This document shows, one piece after another, positions 52,193 through 60,347 of a stretch of DNA of 64,000 nt. Each line of letters opens with the position of its first letter. Position 1 is the stretch's first letter. The DNA comes from Alteriqipengyuania_B sp035481675. GTDB lineage: Bacteria; Pseudomonadota; Alphaproteobacteria; Sphingomonadales; Sphingomonadaceae. The notes beneath the pieces are model-generated. The model saw nothing but the letters and a program-made list of their open reading frames with translations, ran no database searches and had not been told where the DNA came from. The stretch is taken from NCBI RefSeq assembly GCF_035481675.1, contig NZ_JAYJJW010000001.1, forward strand, positions 992,001 through 1,056,000, in the 5' to 3' direction. A program made the translations under genes and the position numbers.

Positions 52193-53311
52193 TCAGCGGA
52201 CGTATTTGGGGGGGACGAAGGGCAATTTTACGACGGTCGCGGGTAGGCGCTTGCCGCGCTGCTCCACTTCCAGCGCGGTACCGGTCTCGGCATGCGCCGC
52301 GTCGACCTGCGCCATGGCGATCGGGTGTTCCAGGGTGGGCGAGAAACCGCCGCTGGTGACGGTGCCGATTTCGCGCTCGCCCGCGTAGACCCTGGCGCCT
52401 TCGCGAGCGGCCATGCGACCTTCGAGCGCGAGGCCGACGCGCCTAGTTGGCCCGCCATTTGCGAGCAGGTCGAGGATGCGCTCCGCCCCGTGGAAGCCGC
52501 CCTCGGTGCGCCGGCGCTTCGAAATAGCGAAAGTCAGGCCGCTGGTGACCGGGTCGCTCGCCGTGGTCAGGTCGTGGCCGTAGAGCGGCAGCCCCGCTTC
52601 CAGCCGCAGGCTGTCGCGCGCGCCCAGTCCGATAGGCTTGACCTCGTCCATCGCGACAAGCGCTTCGGCGAACTTCTCCGCCGCATCTGCGGGCAGCGAA
52701 ATCTCGTAACCGTCTTCGCCCGTATAGCCGGAGCGGCTGATGTAGAGCGGAACGCCGTCCCAATCGGCAAGCCCTGACTGCATGAACTTGAGATCCGCGG
52801 CCATCGGCACGAGGCGGGACAGCGCATCGACCGCCTTCGGACCCTGCAGCGCGACCAGCGCCTGGTCCTCGTGATGGGTCAGCGTGATGTCGTCGGGCAG
52901 ATGTTCGCGCAGGAACCCGAAGTCTTCCCACTTGCAGGCGCCGTTGACCACCAGCGCCAGGTGCCCGCCAGTGTTCGTCACCATCAGGTCGTCGATGATG
53001 CCGCCGTCCTCGTCGAGCAGCAGGGAATAGCGCATGCGCCCTTCGCCCAACGCCGAGAAATCGCCCGGCATCAGCTTTTCCAGCGCCTCTGCCGCGCCAG
53101 CTCCGCTGACCATCAGCTGGCCCATGTGCGACACGTCGAACAGGCCCGCGTTCTCGCGGGTCCAGAGGTGTTCGGCGATGATCCCTTCGTACTGGATCGG
53201 CATGTGGTAGCCGGCGAATTCCACCATCCGGGCGCCTTGCGCGCGGTGCCATGCGTCGAGCGGCAAGGTGCCGGTTTCGACCGTGTCTTCGCCAGTTTCG
53301 AAATCGCTCAA
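52193..53311 (-). CDS. gcvT: Glycine cleavage system aminomethyltransferase (T protein)
   Basis: 372 residues from a TTG start at 53311 (SDFETGEDTVETGTLPLDAW). The longer open frame to 53416 would run into the riboswitch and is rejected. Folate-binding blocks are MVEFAGYHMPIQYEGIIAEH, WTRENAGLFDVSHMGQL with the conserved Asp, and SRSGYTGEDGYEISLPADAA. LGARDSLRLEAGLPLYGHDL is the typical Arg region. It transfers the methylene group to THF, giving 5,10-methylene-THF. It is the first gene after the tandem glycine riboswitch. Confidence 0.94.
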   Translation of the reverse strand: MSDFETGEDTVETGTLPLDAWHRAQGARMVEFAGYHMPIQYEGIIAEHLWTRENAGLFDVSHMGQLMVSGAGAAEALEKLMPGDFSALGEGRMRYSLLLDEDGGIIDDLMVTNTGGHLALVVNGACKWEDFGFLREHLPDDITLTHHEDQALVALQGPKAVDALSRLVPMAADLKFMQSGLADWDGVPLYISRSGYTGEDGYEISLPADAAEKFAEALVAMDEVKPIGLGARDSLRLEAGLPLYGHDLTTASDPVTSGLTFAISKRRRTEGGFHGAERILDLLANGGPTRRVGLALEGRMAAREGARVYAGEREIGTVTSGGFSPTLEHPIAMAQVDAAHAETGTALEVEQRGKRLPATVVKLPFVPPKYVR

Positions 53312-53344
53312 GATACGGGTCCTTAGCGGGCGGAATTGCCCGGC

Positions 53345-53543
53345 GGACCCCCTCTGTCGGAAAACCTGAGAGCTTCGCGCAGGCCGGGCCGCGCTTCCCC
53401 CTTCGGTGGCCATCAAGGCGCTTTCCAGAGCATCGCTATCGAACCCGCGCGGTCCCTGATGCCTGAGAGATTCCGGGGTCGGTTGCTCCTTCGGCGGCCC
53501 GGTCCGTCTGGCGACGAATCGGACGCTCTCCCGCGCGGTTCAG
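53345..53543 (-). promoter_or_regulatory. Tandem glycine riboswitch controlling the gcv operon
   Basis: Read on the minus strand, two glycine aptamers follow each other. Aptamer 1 has GGGAGAG near 53532, CCGAAGGAGCAA near 53490 and TCTCAGGCA near 53466. Its closing arms GAACCGCGCGG and CCGCGCGGGTTC are complementary apart from one bulged base. Aptamer 2 has CTCTGGAAAG near 53430, ACCGAAGGGGGAAGC near 53405 and CTCTCAGG near 53370, closed by CTCTG and CAGAG. These are the conserved cores of the gcvT-type riboswitch. The typical action is to switch the operon on when glycine binds. A TTGACA at 53582-53577 could be the -35 box, but a good -10 is not visible. Confidence 0.92.
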
Positions 53544-53595
53544 CGATGGAATGGCGATGCATTTACGAGCGGCGGCTGTCAATCGCCGCGCCCCG

Positions 53596-54306
53596 TCAAT
53601 CGGCGGATTCCAGCGTCCGGCGATAGCGTTTGGCCGCCAGGTGCAGGCCGTCGTTCTCGTGGATGAAGCGCCCGCCCGCCTTTTCCAGCGCAAAGGCGAT
53701 CGCCGCGGTCGCCACTTCGCTGCCCCTGATGGAGCGGAACTTGCGCGCGCCGCCATGGAGGAACAGGTCGGTCAGCGGGCTGGCGATGATCGCCGCGCGC
53801 TCTTTCAGCCGCCTATCACCGCCCCGCGCCCCGCGCAGCAGGCCGGGCCGGACGATGTCGAGGCGGCGGAACTTGAGGCCGGTGAGCGCCTTTTCCACCT
53901 CCCCTTTCGTCTTCAAGTAAAAATTGCTGCTGCTCGCCGCTGCGCCGACCGAGGAGACATGGATGAAGTCGGTCGCACCCGCATTTTTCGCAGCGCGCGC
54001 AACCTCGAGCACCAGGTCCACGTCGACGGCGCGAAAGCCTTCCTCGCTCTTGCCGGACTTGCGCCAGGTCGTGCCCAGCGCGTTGATCACCACATGCGGC
54101 TTCAGCGTCCTGATGGCCTGCGCCCAGTCCTGCGGGTCCGCCACCACCATCTCTGCCCGCGTGCCCGGCGGCAGCGTGGCTTCGCGGCGCGAGAGGCCGA
54201 GGATGCGGACCCGCGGGTCAGCCGCGCCGATTGCAATCGCCTCTCCTCCGATCAGGCCGGTGGCCCCCACCACCAGCACCCGCATCCGCTTCGCGGCTTC
54301 AGACAT
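53596..54306 (-). CDS. NAD(P)-binding atypical SDR (NmrA/HTATIP2-like)
   Basis: 236 residues. It starts MSEAAKRMRVLVVGATGLIG; the Rossmann motif GATGLIG is typical of atypical short-chain dehydrogenases. The later HVSSVGAAASSSNFYLKTKG has the SDR-like S...Y-x-x-x-K arrangement, with Tyr and Lys visible in FYLKTKGEVEKAL. The DIVRPGLLRGARGGDRRL stretch is the usual RPG turn. Members act as oxidoreductases or as NAD(P)-sensing regulators. The substrate is unknown. It overlaps dgt by eight bases and is co-transcribed with it. Confidence 0.85.
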   Translation of the reverse strand: MSEAAKRMRVLVVGATGLIGGEAIAIGAADPRVRILGLSRREATLPPGTRAEMVVADPQDWAQAIRTLKPHVVINALGTTWRKSGKSEEGFRAVDVDLVLEVARAAKNAGATDFIHVSSVGAAASSSNFYLKTKGEVEKALTGLKFRRLDIVRPGLLRGARGGDRRLKERAAIIASPLTDLFLHGGARKFRSIRGSEVATAAIAFALEKAGGRFIHENDGLHLAAKRYRRTLESAD

Positions 54307-55459
54307 TGGACAGTCCCTCCGGCCGCGCGCCGTAGATCTGGGTGACCTGCTGCATGGCGAAGCGGTCGGTCATGCCGGCGATGTAGTCGACGATATGGCG
54401 GCTGCGCTCGGGCTCCCGGTCCGGCATCGCGCGCTGCCAGTCGCCCGGCATCCGGCGCGGATCCTGGTCGTAGGCGGCATAAAGCCGCGCGATCACGTCA
54501 TGCGCCTTCTTCGCCGTCTCCAGCTGTTCGGGGTGGTAATAGAGCCGGTCGTACATGAACTTCTTCAGCGACCTTTCTTCCTGCGCCAGTGCGGGCGAAA
54601 ACCCGACCGACTGCCGCCCTGCCCCGCGAACGTCCCCTACCGAGCCCATGCCGGCAAGGTTTGCCCGCCCGGTTTCGATCACGTCATTCACCATCAGGCC
54701 GATCTGGCTGCGGACAAGCTCGCGCAACTGGCGCTCTTGCTCGGCGTGGGGGAAGCGTTTTTCGACTGCCCGCCACTGGTCGGCGACGAAATCGAGCGCG
54801 AGCAGCTCGTCGAGTTCAAGGAACCCCGCGCGCAGGCCGTCGTCGATATCGTGATTGTCGTAGGCGATGTCGTCGGCGACGGCCGCGACCTGCGCTTCCG
54901 CGCTCGGCCAGCTGGCAAGGTCGAGCGGGAACGCGGCATCGATCTCCTCCAGCGCCCATGATGGCTGGTGGACCGGGCCGTTATGCTTGGCGAGGCCTTC
55001 CAGCGTGTCCCAGGTCAGGTTGAGGCCGGGATGATCGCAATAGGGGCTCTCGAGCACGTGCAGCATGCGCAGGGTCTGCGCATTGTGGTCGAAGCCGCCA
55101 TGGCGACGGGTAGCATCCTCCAGCGCCGCTTCGCCGGCATGGCCGAACGGCGGGTGGCCGATGTCGTGGGCAAGGCACAGCGCCTCGGTCAGGTCCTCGT
55201 CGAGGCCGAGGGCACGCGCGATGACGCGGCCGACCTGGGCGACTTCGATACTGTGGGTCAGGCGAACGCGGTAATGATCGCCATCGGGCGCGACGAAGAC
55301 CTGCGTCTTGCCGCGCAGCCGGCGGAAGGCGATCGAATGGACGATGCGGTCGCGGTCGCGCTGGAATTCGCTGCGCGGACCGCGGGTCTCGCCGCCCGTA
55401 GCCCGGTACTGGCGGCCGCGCGTGGCGGCGGGATCGGCGGCATAGGGGGCGCGGGTCAT
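54299..55459 (-). CDS. dgt: Deoxyguanosine triphosphate triphosphohydrolase-like protein
   Basis: 386 residues. The HD-domain metal ligands are in RLTHSIEVAQVGRVIARALG (first His), LCLAHDIGHPPFGHAGEAAL (HD pair) and VADDIAYDNHDIDDGLRAGF (last Asp). FQRDRDRIVHSIAFRRLRGK is the family N-terminal block. The enzyme removes triphosphate from dNTPs, controlling their pool; some relatives also limit phages by depleting nucleotides. Length fits the alphaproteobacterial type. It overlaps the next gene by eight bases. Confidence 0.93.
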   Translation of the reverse strand: MTRAPYAADPAATRGRQYRATGGETRGPRSEFQRDRDRIVHSIAFRRLRGKTQVFVAPDGDHYRVRLTHSIEVAQVGRVIARALGLDEDLTEALCLAHDIGHPPFGHAGEAALEDATRRHGGFDHNAQTLRMLHVLESPYCDHPGLNLTWDTLEGLAKHNGPVHQPSWALEEIDAAFPLDLASWPSAEAQVAAVADDIAYDNHDIDDGLRAGFLELDELLALDFVADQWRAVEKRFPHAEQERQLRELVRSQIGLMVNDVIETGRANLAGMGSVGDVRGAGRQSVGFSPALAQEERSLKKFMYDRLYYHPEQLETAKKAHDVIARLYAAYDQDPRRMPGDWQRAMPDREPERSRHIVDYIAGMTDRFAMQQVTQIYGARPEGLSNV

Positions 55460-55544
55460 CGGCTTGCAGCGCTAGTCAGCGCGGGCTTGCGTGGCAACGG
55501 GAACAGAGCGGGAAACACGCCGGAAACCCGCGCCCGACGAGAAA

Positions 55545-55570
55545 GGGCCGCGCGGTCGCCCGCACGGCCC
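55545..55570 (-). terminator. Likely Rho-independent terminator after the subtilisin-like protease gene
   Basis: On the minus strand GGGCCGTGCGG and CCGCGCGGCCC form an 11-base stem with one U:G pair around a short loop, followed by TTTCTC. It begins 35 bases after the stop of the S8 protease gene. The U-tract is broken, so termination may be partial. Confidence 0.65.
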
Positions 55571-55579
55571 ATCCCCCTC

Positions 55580-55593
55580 TCCCGCAAGCGGGA
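55580..55593. repeat. Small palindromic hairpin, possible REP-like element
   Basis: TCCCGC-AA-GCGGGA is a perfect six-base inverted repeat, preceded by CCCCCTC. It lies between the S8 protease stop and its terminator. Similar CCCTCTCCCGC palindromes are, as far as I recall, frequent intergenic repeats in alphaproteobacterial genomes; only one copy is present here, so that cannot be shown from this window. Confidence 0.4.
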
Positions 55594-55604
55594 ACCCGTT
55601 TGTC

Positions 55605-56696
55605 TTACCGCAGCGCGATCAGGTCGGCGTTGCCGTCCGGATCGTTGATGGCGCGGCGACCGTCGGTGCGGTAGCCCGTCAGCACCAGGCCGGCGAAGTG
55701 CGGCGCGGCCATGGAGGTACCGCTCAGCGTGGCGTAGCCACCGTCCTTGTAGGTCGAACCGACCGACACGCCCGGCTCCGCATAATCCACCGGCGACCCG
55801 AAGTTCGAGAAGCTGGCGAAGCGGTCGTTGATGTCGATGGCGCTGATCGTGAAGATATTCGCACCGTTCACGCGAGCCGGCGAAACGTTGTTCGAATCCT
55901 GGCTCTCGTTACCCGCGGCGAGCGAGAAGACGACGCGGCTGGACGCGGCGATGATCGCGTTGTCGAGAGCGGAGCTGGCCCCGCCGCCGAGGCTCATGTT
56001 GCAGACGTCGCCGGCCTTGCCGTTGGCGCCGACGTAATCGACCGCGGCGATGATGTCCGAGTAGGAGCCCGAACCGCGACGGCCCAGGGCCTTCAGGCCC
56101 ACCACCGGTGCGCCGGGGGCCACGCCGATCACGCCGATGTCGTTGTCGATGGCAGCAATCGTCCCGGCGACGTGCGTACCGTGGCCGTTGCCGTCGTCGG
56201 CGTTACGCTCGCCGGTGAAGTTTATGCCCGCCAGAACGTTGAGATCGGGATGATCGAGGTCCACGCCGCTGTCGATGATCCATGCGGTACCATAAGTGCC
56301 TGCCGCACCGCCGTTTACGCGAGTGATGCCGTACGGCGTGATCTGCGGCTGGGTGGTGGTTCCACCGCCGCCCTTCTTGCCGCGCTGGCCGATGGTGGCG
56401 ACCTGGTCCTGCTCGCAATAGGCGATTTCCGGACGCGCACGGCGCATCGCGGTGACGGCCTGTGCCGAGCCCTTGAAGTTGAAGCCGCGGATCGTGGCGG
56501 AATAGACATGGCCCACGCTGCCGCGGCCATTGGCTGCGGCGGCCGCTGCTGCGCGCGCTTGGCCCGGAGCCACGCGGCTGTCCTTAAAAACGCAGATATA
56601 GCTGTTGTCGATCTTTTGTGCTGCCGCCGCCGGCGAGGCGAACGCGAACGCAGCGAAAGCCGCTGCCGATGCAGCGGTCATCATACGACCCTTCAT
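55605..56696 (-). CDS. Secreted subtilisin-like serine protease (S8 family)
   Basis: 363 residues. It starts MKGRMMTAASAAAFAAFAFA, a signal peptide ending near residue 25. A short propeptide-like part follows (NSYICVFKDSRVAPGQARAA). The catalytic triad is complete: Asp in AWIIDSGVDLDHPDLNVLAG, His in DDGNGHGTHVAGTIAAIDND and Ser in ATLSGTSMAAPHFAGLVL. The layout matches proteinase K-like subtilases. It would be exported by Sec, mature by propeptide removal and act in the periplasm or outside the cell. It is a single gene with its own terminator. Confidence 0.93.
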   Translation of the reverse strand: MKGRMMTAASAAAFAAFAFASPAAAAQKIDNSYICVFKDSRVAPGQARAAAAAAANGRGSVGHVYSATIRGFNFKGSAQAVTAMRRARPEIAYCEQDQVATIGQRGKKGGGGTTTQPQITPYGITRVNGGAAGTYGTAWIIDSGVDLDHPDLNVLAGINFTGERNADDGNGHGTHVAGTIAAIDNDIGVIGVAPGAPVVGLKALGRRGSGSYSDIIAAVDYVGANGKAGDVCNMSLGGGASSALDNAIIAASSRVVFSLAAGNESQDSNNVSPARVNGANIFTISAIDINDRFASFSNFGSPVDYAEPGVSVGSTYKDGGYATLSGTSMAAPHFAGLVLTGYRTDGRRAINDPDGNADLIALR

Positions 56697-56821
56697 AACC
56701 TATTCTCCCAGTCCCTTGGAAAATCAGAGACCGGCACAATGACGCGTGTTACGCTTTTGTGAACCCCAAATTGACGGTAAATTTCGGCTTAGGCACGAAA
56801 ACAGGTGGAAAGCTGGTAAGC

Positions 56822-57550
56822 TTAAGTCGCGGTGCTTTCCGAAAATTTCACGTCGCCAATATCGCCAAGCATCCAGTCAGCCGCAGCCTCCGCATGGATC
56901 CGTGTCGAATCGTACACCGGCAAGACGTTGGCATCGGTGTCGACGATCATTTCAAGCTCGGTACAGGCCAGCACGATCGCGTCTGCGCCGTCCTTCTCCT
57001 TGATTGTCAGGATGCTCTTGAGCGTGCGCTCGGCATTCTTGGTTGCCTTGCCGAGCATGAGTTCCTCGTAGATGATCCGGTCGACGGTCTCGACAGTTTC
57101 CATGTCCGGCGGAAGCAGGGTGATGCCCCGCTCGATCAGGCGACGGCGATAGAAGCCTTCGGTCATGACGTTGCGCGTGCCGATCAGCGCGGCGTTCGTG
57201 ACCCCGTCGGCCTGCATACGCGCCGCAACGCAATCGGCGATGTGGATGATGGGCACGTCCACCGCCTCTTCCAGTTCGCGAAACGCGCGGTGCATGGAAT
57301 TGGCGCAGACGATCAGCCCCTCTGCCCCCGCGCCGACCAGCCGCTTCGCCGATGCGGTCAGCGTGTCGGCTGCGCGTTTCCAGCCATCCTCGTCGGCAAT
57401 GCGGTACAGTCCGTCAAAATCGAGGCTTTCGATCAGGAGCGGAGCGCTCGATCGCGGCGAGACGCGGCGCTGCACGATCGTGTTCAGGTGTTCGTAATAC
57501 CGGCGCGTGGAAACCCAGCTCATCCCCCCGATCAAACCAAGCTTGCGCAA
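56822..57550 (-). CDS. Aspartate/glutamate racemase family protein
   Basis: 242 residues starting MRKLGLIGGMSWVSTRRYYE, the family N terminus (G-x-IGGMSW-ST--YY). The two catalytic cysteines are in GLIVCANSMHRAF near residue 83 and in IVLACTELEMIV near residue 194. Both are flanked by the usual residues (C-NSMH, ACTE). Such proteins interconvert L- and D-aspartate or other amino acids without PLP. The substrate is not certain. It is upstream of the S8 protease on the same strand with a gap of 125 bases and likely has its own promoter. Confidence 0.9.
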   Translation of the reverse strand: MRKLGLIGGMSWVSTRRYYEHLNTIVQRRVSPRSSAPLLIESLDFDGLYRIADEDGWKRAADTLTASAKRLVGAGAEGLIVCANSMHRAFRELEEAVDVPIIHIADCVAARMQADGVTNAALIGTRNVMTEGFYRRRLIERGITLLPPDMETVETVDRIIYEELMLGKATKNAERTLKSILTIKEKDGADAIVLACTELEMIVDTDANVLPVYDSTRIHAEAAADWMLGDIGDVKFSESTAT

Positions 57551-57710
57551 AACAAAAACTCCCCCGTTTTGAACTCATGCCGTAGAAAGGCCCGGCCGGT
57601 CGCATCGTTCCCCTGTCAGGAAAAGCTGGCAGCCCAGCCGGACTTCCTGCAACCGATATCCATTGGTAGCCGTATATTCCCGCAGAATTCGCAATAAACG
57701 GAGTAATGCC

Positions 57711-58151
57711 ATGATCCGCCAGATTATCGCCGCCACGGCCTGCGTGGTTGCAGCGAATGCAGCGGTCGCCACCGCCCCGCTCTCCGCTGCGGCCCCGCCT
57801 GCGGCCATCGACGGGCAGTGGAAAACGGCAGACGGGCGCGCGGTAGTCACCATCGCGCGATGTGGCTCCGCCTATTGCGGCCGCATCAGCCGCTTCCTGG
57901 TGGCAGAGCCTGCCGGCGGGGCGAAGGATACGGAGAACCCGAACCGCAACCTGCGCGGCAGGAGCCTGATGGGCCTGCGCATCCTGTGGGACCTGAAGGC
58001 CGATGGCGGCGACTGGCAGGGCAAGGGCTACAGCCCGCCCGACGGGCGCTATTTCACGGCAAAGGTGCGCAAGCTTTCCGCCGACCGGCTGGAAGTGAAA
58101 GGTTGCGTCGCGGTGTTCTGCAAGACGCAGGTCTGGCCGCGCTACAACTGA
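57711..58151 (+). CDS. DUF2147 family exported protein
   Basis: 146 residues from MIRQIIAATACVVAANAAVA, a signal peptide cleaved near residue 28. The mature chain holds IDGQWKTADGRAVVTIARCG, SAYCGRISRFLVAEP, GLRILWDLKADGGDWQGKGY and GCVAVFCKTQVWPR. This is the DUF2147 beta-rich domain with two pairs of cysteines. The function of the family is unknown; it is periplasmic or outer-membrane associated. A CGGAGTAA ribosome site precedes the start. It converges directly on pntB with no gap. Confidence 0.85.
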   Translation: MIRQIIAATACVVAANAAVATAPLSAAAPPAAIDGQWKTADGRAVVTIARCGSAYCGRISRFLVAEPAGGAKDTENPNRNLRGRSLMGLRILWDLKADGGDWQGKGYSPPDGRYFTAKVRKLSADRLEVKGCVAVFCKTQVWPRYN

Positions 58152-59639
58152 TCAGTCGAGCGACTTGACGATTTCTTCGACCATTTTCTTGGCATCGGAC
58201 AGCAGCATCATGGTCTGGTCCATGTAGAACACGTCGTTGTCGACGCCGGCATAGCCCACGCCGCCCATGCTGCGCTTGATGAAGAAGACCTGCTTGGCCT
58301 TGTCCACGTCAAACACGGGCATGCCGTAGATGGGGCTGGACTTGTCGGTCTTGGCCGCCGGGTTTACCACGTCGTTGGCGCCTATGATGAAGGCGACGTC
58401 GGCCTGGGCGAACTCGCTATTGATGTCCTCCAGTTCGAACACCTCGTCATAGGGCACCTGCGCTTCGGCCAGCAGCACGTTCATGTGGCCCGGCATGCGG
58501 CCGGCGACGGGGTGGATGGCGTATTTCACCTCCACGCCTTTCTCCTTCAGCATGTCGGCCATTTCGCGCAGCGCGTGCTGCGCCTGCGCCACCGCCATGC
58601 CGTAGCCGGGGATGATGATGACCTTTTCCGCCTGTTCCAGCATGAAGGCCGCATCGGCCGCGCTGCCCTGCTTGTAGGGGCGCTGCTCCTTCGCCTCGCC
58701 GCTGCCGCCCGCGCTGTCGTCCGCGCCGAAGCCGCCGGCGATGACCGACAGGAAGCTGCGGTTCATCGCGCGGCACATGATGTAGCTGAGGATCGCACCC
58801 GAAGAGCCGACCAGCGCCCCGGTGATAATCATCGCCGTGTTGCCCAGCGTGAAACCCATCGCCGCTGCGGCCCAGCCGGAATAGGAGTTCAGCATGGAAA
58901 CCACGACTGGCATGTCCGCCCCGCCGATGGGAATGATCAGCAGGAAGCCGATGGCGAAGGCGAGCACCGTTAGCGCGATAATGAGCGGCATGGTCTCGGA
59001 TGGTCCGGCCATGGCGAACAGCGCGGTCAACACGATGATCGCGGCGAGCGTACCCAGGTTGATGACATGACGCGCGGGCAGCAGGATCGGCGAACCGCTC
59101 ATCCGCCCCGACAGCTTGGCAAAGGCGATGACCGAGCCGGAGAAAGTGATCGCCCCGATGGCGATGCCGAGGCCCATCTCCACCTTGGAAACGGGCGAGA
59201 TACCACGGCCAAAAGTGAAAAGGCCATCGCTGCCTATCACTAACGTATCACCCATGGACAAGAGGCCGAAAGCGCCCGGATTGAGATAGGCTGCCCAGCC
59301 CACCAGCACAGCGGCAAGGCCGACGAGGCTGTGGAACCCGGCAACCAGTTCCGGCATCGCCGTCATGGCGATACGGCGGGCGATCACGAAACCGATGCTG
59401 CCGCCGATCAGGATCGCAATGCCGATCTCGACGATGTTCGCGACATCGTGCGTCACCAGCGTCGTCACGACCGCGATAAGCATGCCCACCATGCCGAAAC
59501 GATTGCCCGTCCGGCTCGTCGCGGGCGAGGACAGGCCGCGCAGCGCAAGGATGAAAAACACGCCGGCGACAAGATATGCGAGCGCGACCCACGGGTTCAC
59601 CGGCGCGCCGTCCGCACCGCCTGCCAGGAAGGAGAGCAT
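58152..59639 (-). CDS. pntB: Proton-translocating NAD(P) transhydrogenase subunit beta
   Basis: 495 residues from MLSFLAGGADGAPVNPWVAL, slightly longer than typical. The N-terminal half has about nine transmembrane helices. The C-terminal domain binds NADP(H): IIIPGYGMAVAQAQHALREM, GVEVKYAIHPVAGRMPGHMN and FIIGANDVVNPAAKTDKSSP. The complex uses the proton gradient to make NADPH from NADH. Its ATG shares a base with the pntAB stop. The operon order on the minus strand is pntAA, DUF559 gene, pntAB, pntB. Confidence 0.96.
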   Translation of the reverse strand: MLSFLAGGADGAPVNPWVALAYLVAGVFFILALRGLSSPATSRTGNRFGMVGMLIAVVTTLVTHDVANIVEIGIAILIGGSIGFVIARRIAMTAMPELVAGFHSLVGLAAVLVGWAAYLNPGAFGLLSMGDTLVIGSDGLFTFGRGISPVSKVEMGLGIAIGAITFSGSVIAFAKLSGRMSGSPILLPARHVINLGTLAAIIVLTALFAMAGPSETMPLIIALTVLAFAIGFLLIIPIGGADMPVVVSMLNSYSGWAAAAMGFTLGNTAMIITGALVGSSGAILSYIMCRAMNRSFLSVIAGGFGADDSAGGSGEAKEQRPYKQGSAADAAFMLEQAEKVIIIPGYGMAVAQAQHALREMADMLKEKGVEVKYAIHPVAGRMPGHMNVLLAEAQVPYDEVFELEDINSEFAQADVAFIIGANDVVNPAAKTDKSSPIYGMPVFDVDKAKQVFFIKRSMGGVGYAGVDNDVFYMDQTMMLLSDAKKMVEEIVKSLD

Positions 59640-59923
59640 CACTTCTTCTCCTTCTTCTTGTACATCGCCAGCATGCGCTCCGTGACCGCGAACCCGCCGA
59701 AGATGTTGACGCTGGCCAGCACGACCCCGGCAAGGCCGAGCCACTTGGCCGCAGGACTACCCGCCTCGGCGCTCGCAATCAGCGCGCCGACGATGATGAC
59801 GGAAGAGATCGCATTGGTCACCGCCATCAGTGGCGTATGCAGCGCGGGCGTGACCGACCACACCACGTAATAGCCGACGAAACACGCCAGCACGAAGATC
59901 GACAGGATCGAAATGAAGTCCAT
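59639..59923 (-). CDS. pntAB: NAD(P) transhydrogenase subunit alpha part 2 (membrane part)
   Basis: 94 residues starting MDFISILSIFVLACFVGYYV. Three hydrophobic helices form the membrane portion of the alpha subunit: VVWSVTPALHTPLMAVTNAI is the most conserved stretch, then SSVIIVGALIASAE and LGLAGVVLASVNIFGGFAVT. A basic tail, KKKEKK, ends it. In E. coli this is fused to the NAD-binding domain. Its ATG overlaps the stop of the DUF559 gene (TAATG), which separates it from pntAA. Confidence 0.94.
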   Translation of the reverse strand: MDFISILSIFVLACFVGYYVVWSVTPALHTPLMAVTNAISSVIIVGALIASAEAGSPAAKWLGLAGVVLASVNIFGGFAVTERMLAMYKKKEKK

Positions 59924-60342
59924 TAGGCAGTAACTCCAGAATCTCCCCCCTTGGGGGAGGTGGCAGCCGCGCCAGCGGCTGACGGAGGGGGCCGGTCGGC
60001 GCAGAGTTTCGCAATTCCGTCGGCAACCTCCGATGGATCGCGCAACACCTCGGTTGCAGCAATGCGAACGACGTGGATGCCCTGCGAGACCAGCCAGACA
60101 TCGCGCTTGCGGTCGCGCGCCGGATTGTCGCCCATATCATGCGAAATTCCATCGATCTCGATGGCAAGCTTCTTGCTCGCACAATAGAAATCGACGACCA
60201 GACTACCGATTGGATGATGGTTGCGGAACTTGACGCCATGGGGACGCTGGCGAAGTTTTTGCCACAAAAGACCTTCGGGCAGGGACATTTCCCGACGCTG
60301 CCTGCGCGCCGAGGTGAGTGATTGCGTGGTATGGTTTTCCAA
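59923..60342 (-). CDS. DUF559 endonuclease-like protein inserted in the pnt operon
   Basis: 139 residues from a TTG start at 60342; MSLPEGLLW at residue 19 is an alternative. The core QRREMSLPEGLLWQKLRQRP, HHPIGSLVVDFYCASKKLAI and EIDGISHD is the DUF559 domain, a relative of Vsr-like and PD-(D/E)XK nucleases. Candidate active-site residues are Glu23, Asp51, Glu62 and Asp64. From about residue 117 the chain is encoded by a palindromic repeat (RPPPSAAGAAATSPKGGDSG), so its tail is repeat-derived. A mirror copy of that repeat lies just before the start. The stop overlaps the pntAB start, which keeps the operon open. Confidence 0.85.
   Translation of the reverse strand: MENHTTQSLTSARRQRREMSLPEGLLWQKLRQRPHGVKFRNHHPIGSLVVDFYCASKKLAIEIDGISHDMGDNPARDRKRDVWLVSQGIHVVRIAATEVLRDPSEVADGIAKLCADRPPPSAAGAAATSPKGGDSGVTA
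59943..59992. repeat. Palindromic repeat, left copy, inside the 3' end of the DUF559 gene
   Basis: The stretch contains two adjacent hairpins: CTCCCCC-CTT-GGGGGAG-type arms at 59943-59959 and AGCCGC-GCCA-GCGGCT at 59965-59980, then TGACGGAGGGGGC. The same unit occurs inverted at 60348-60394. It encodes the last 23 or so residues of the DUF559 protein. Both copies together frame the gene. Confidence 0.85.
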
Positions 60343-60347
60343 GCCCC

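Noticed and set aside
53312..53416. An N-terminal extension of GcvT up to 53416
   Set aside because: It would translate part of the second glycine aptamer. Homologous proteins begin shortly before LPLDAWH, in agreement with the TTG at 53311.
56771..56800. A TTGACG box on the plus strand as a promoter
   Set aside because: Both flanking genes are on the minus strand, and no plus-strand gene starts nearby, so the match has no target.
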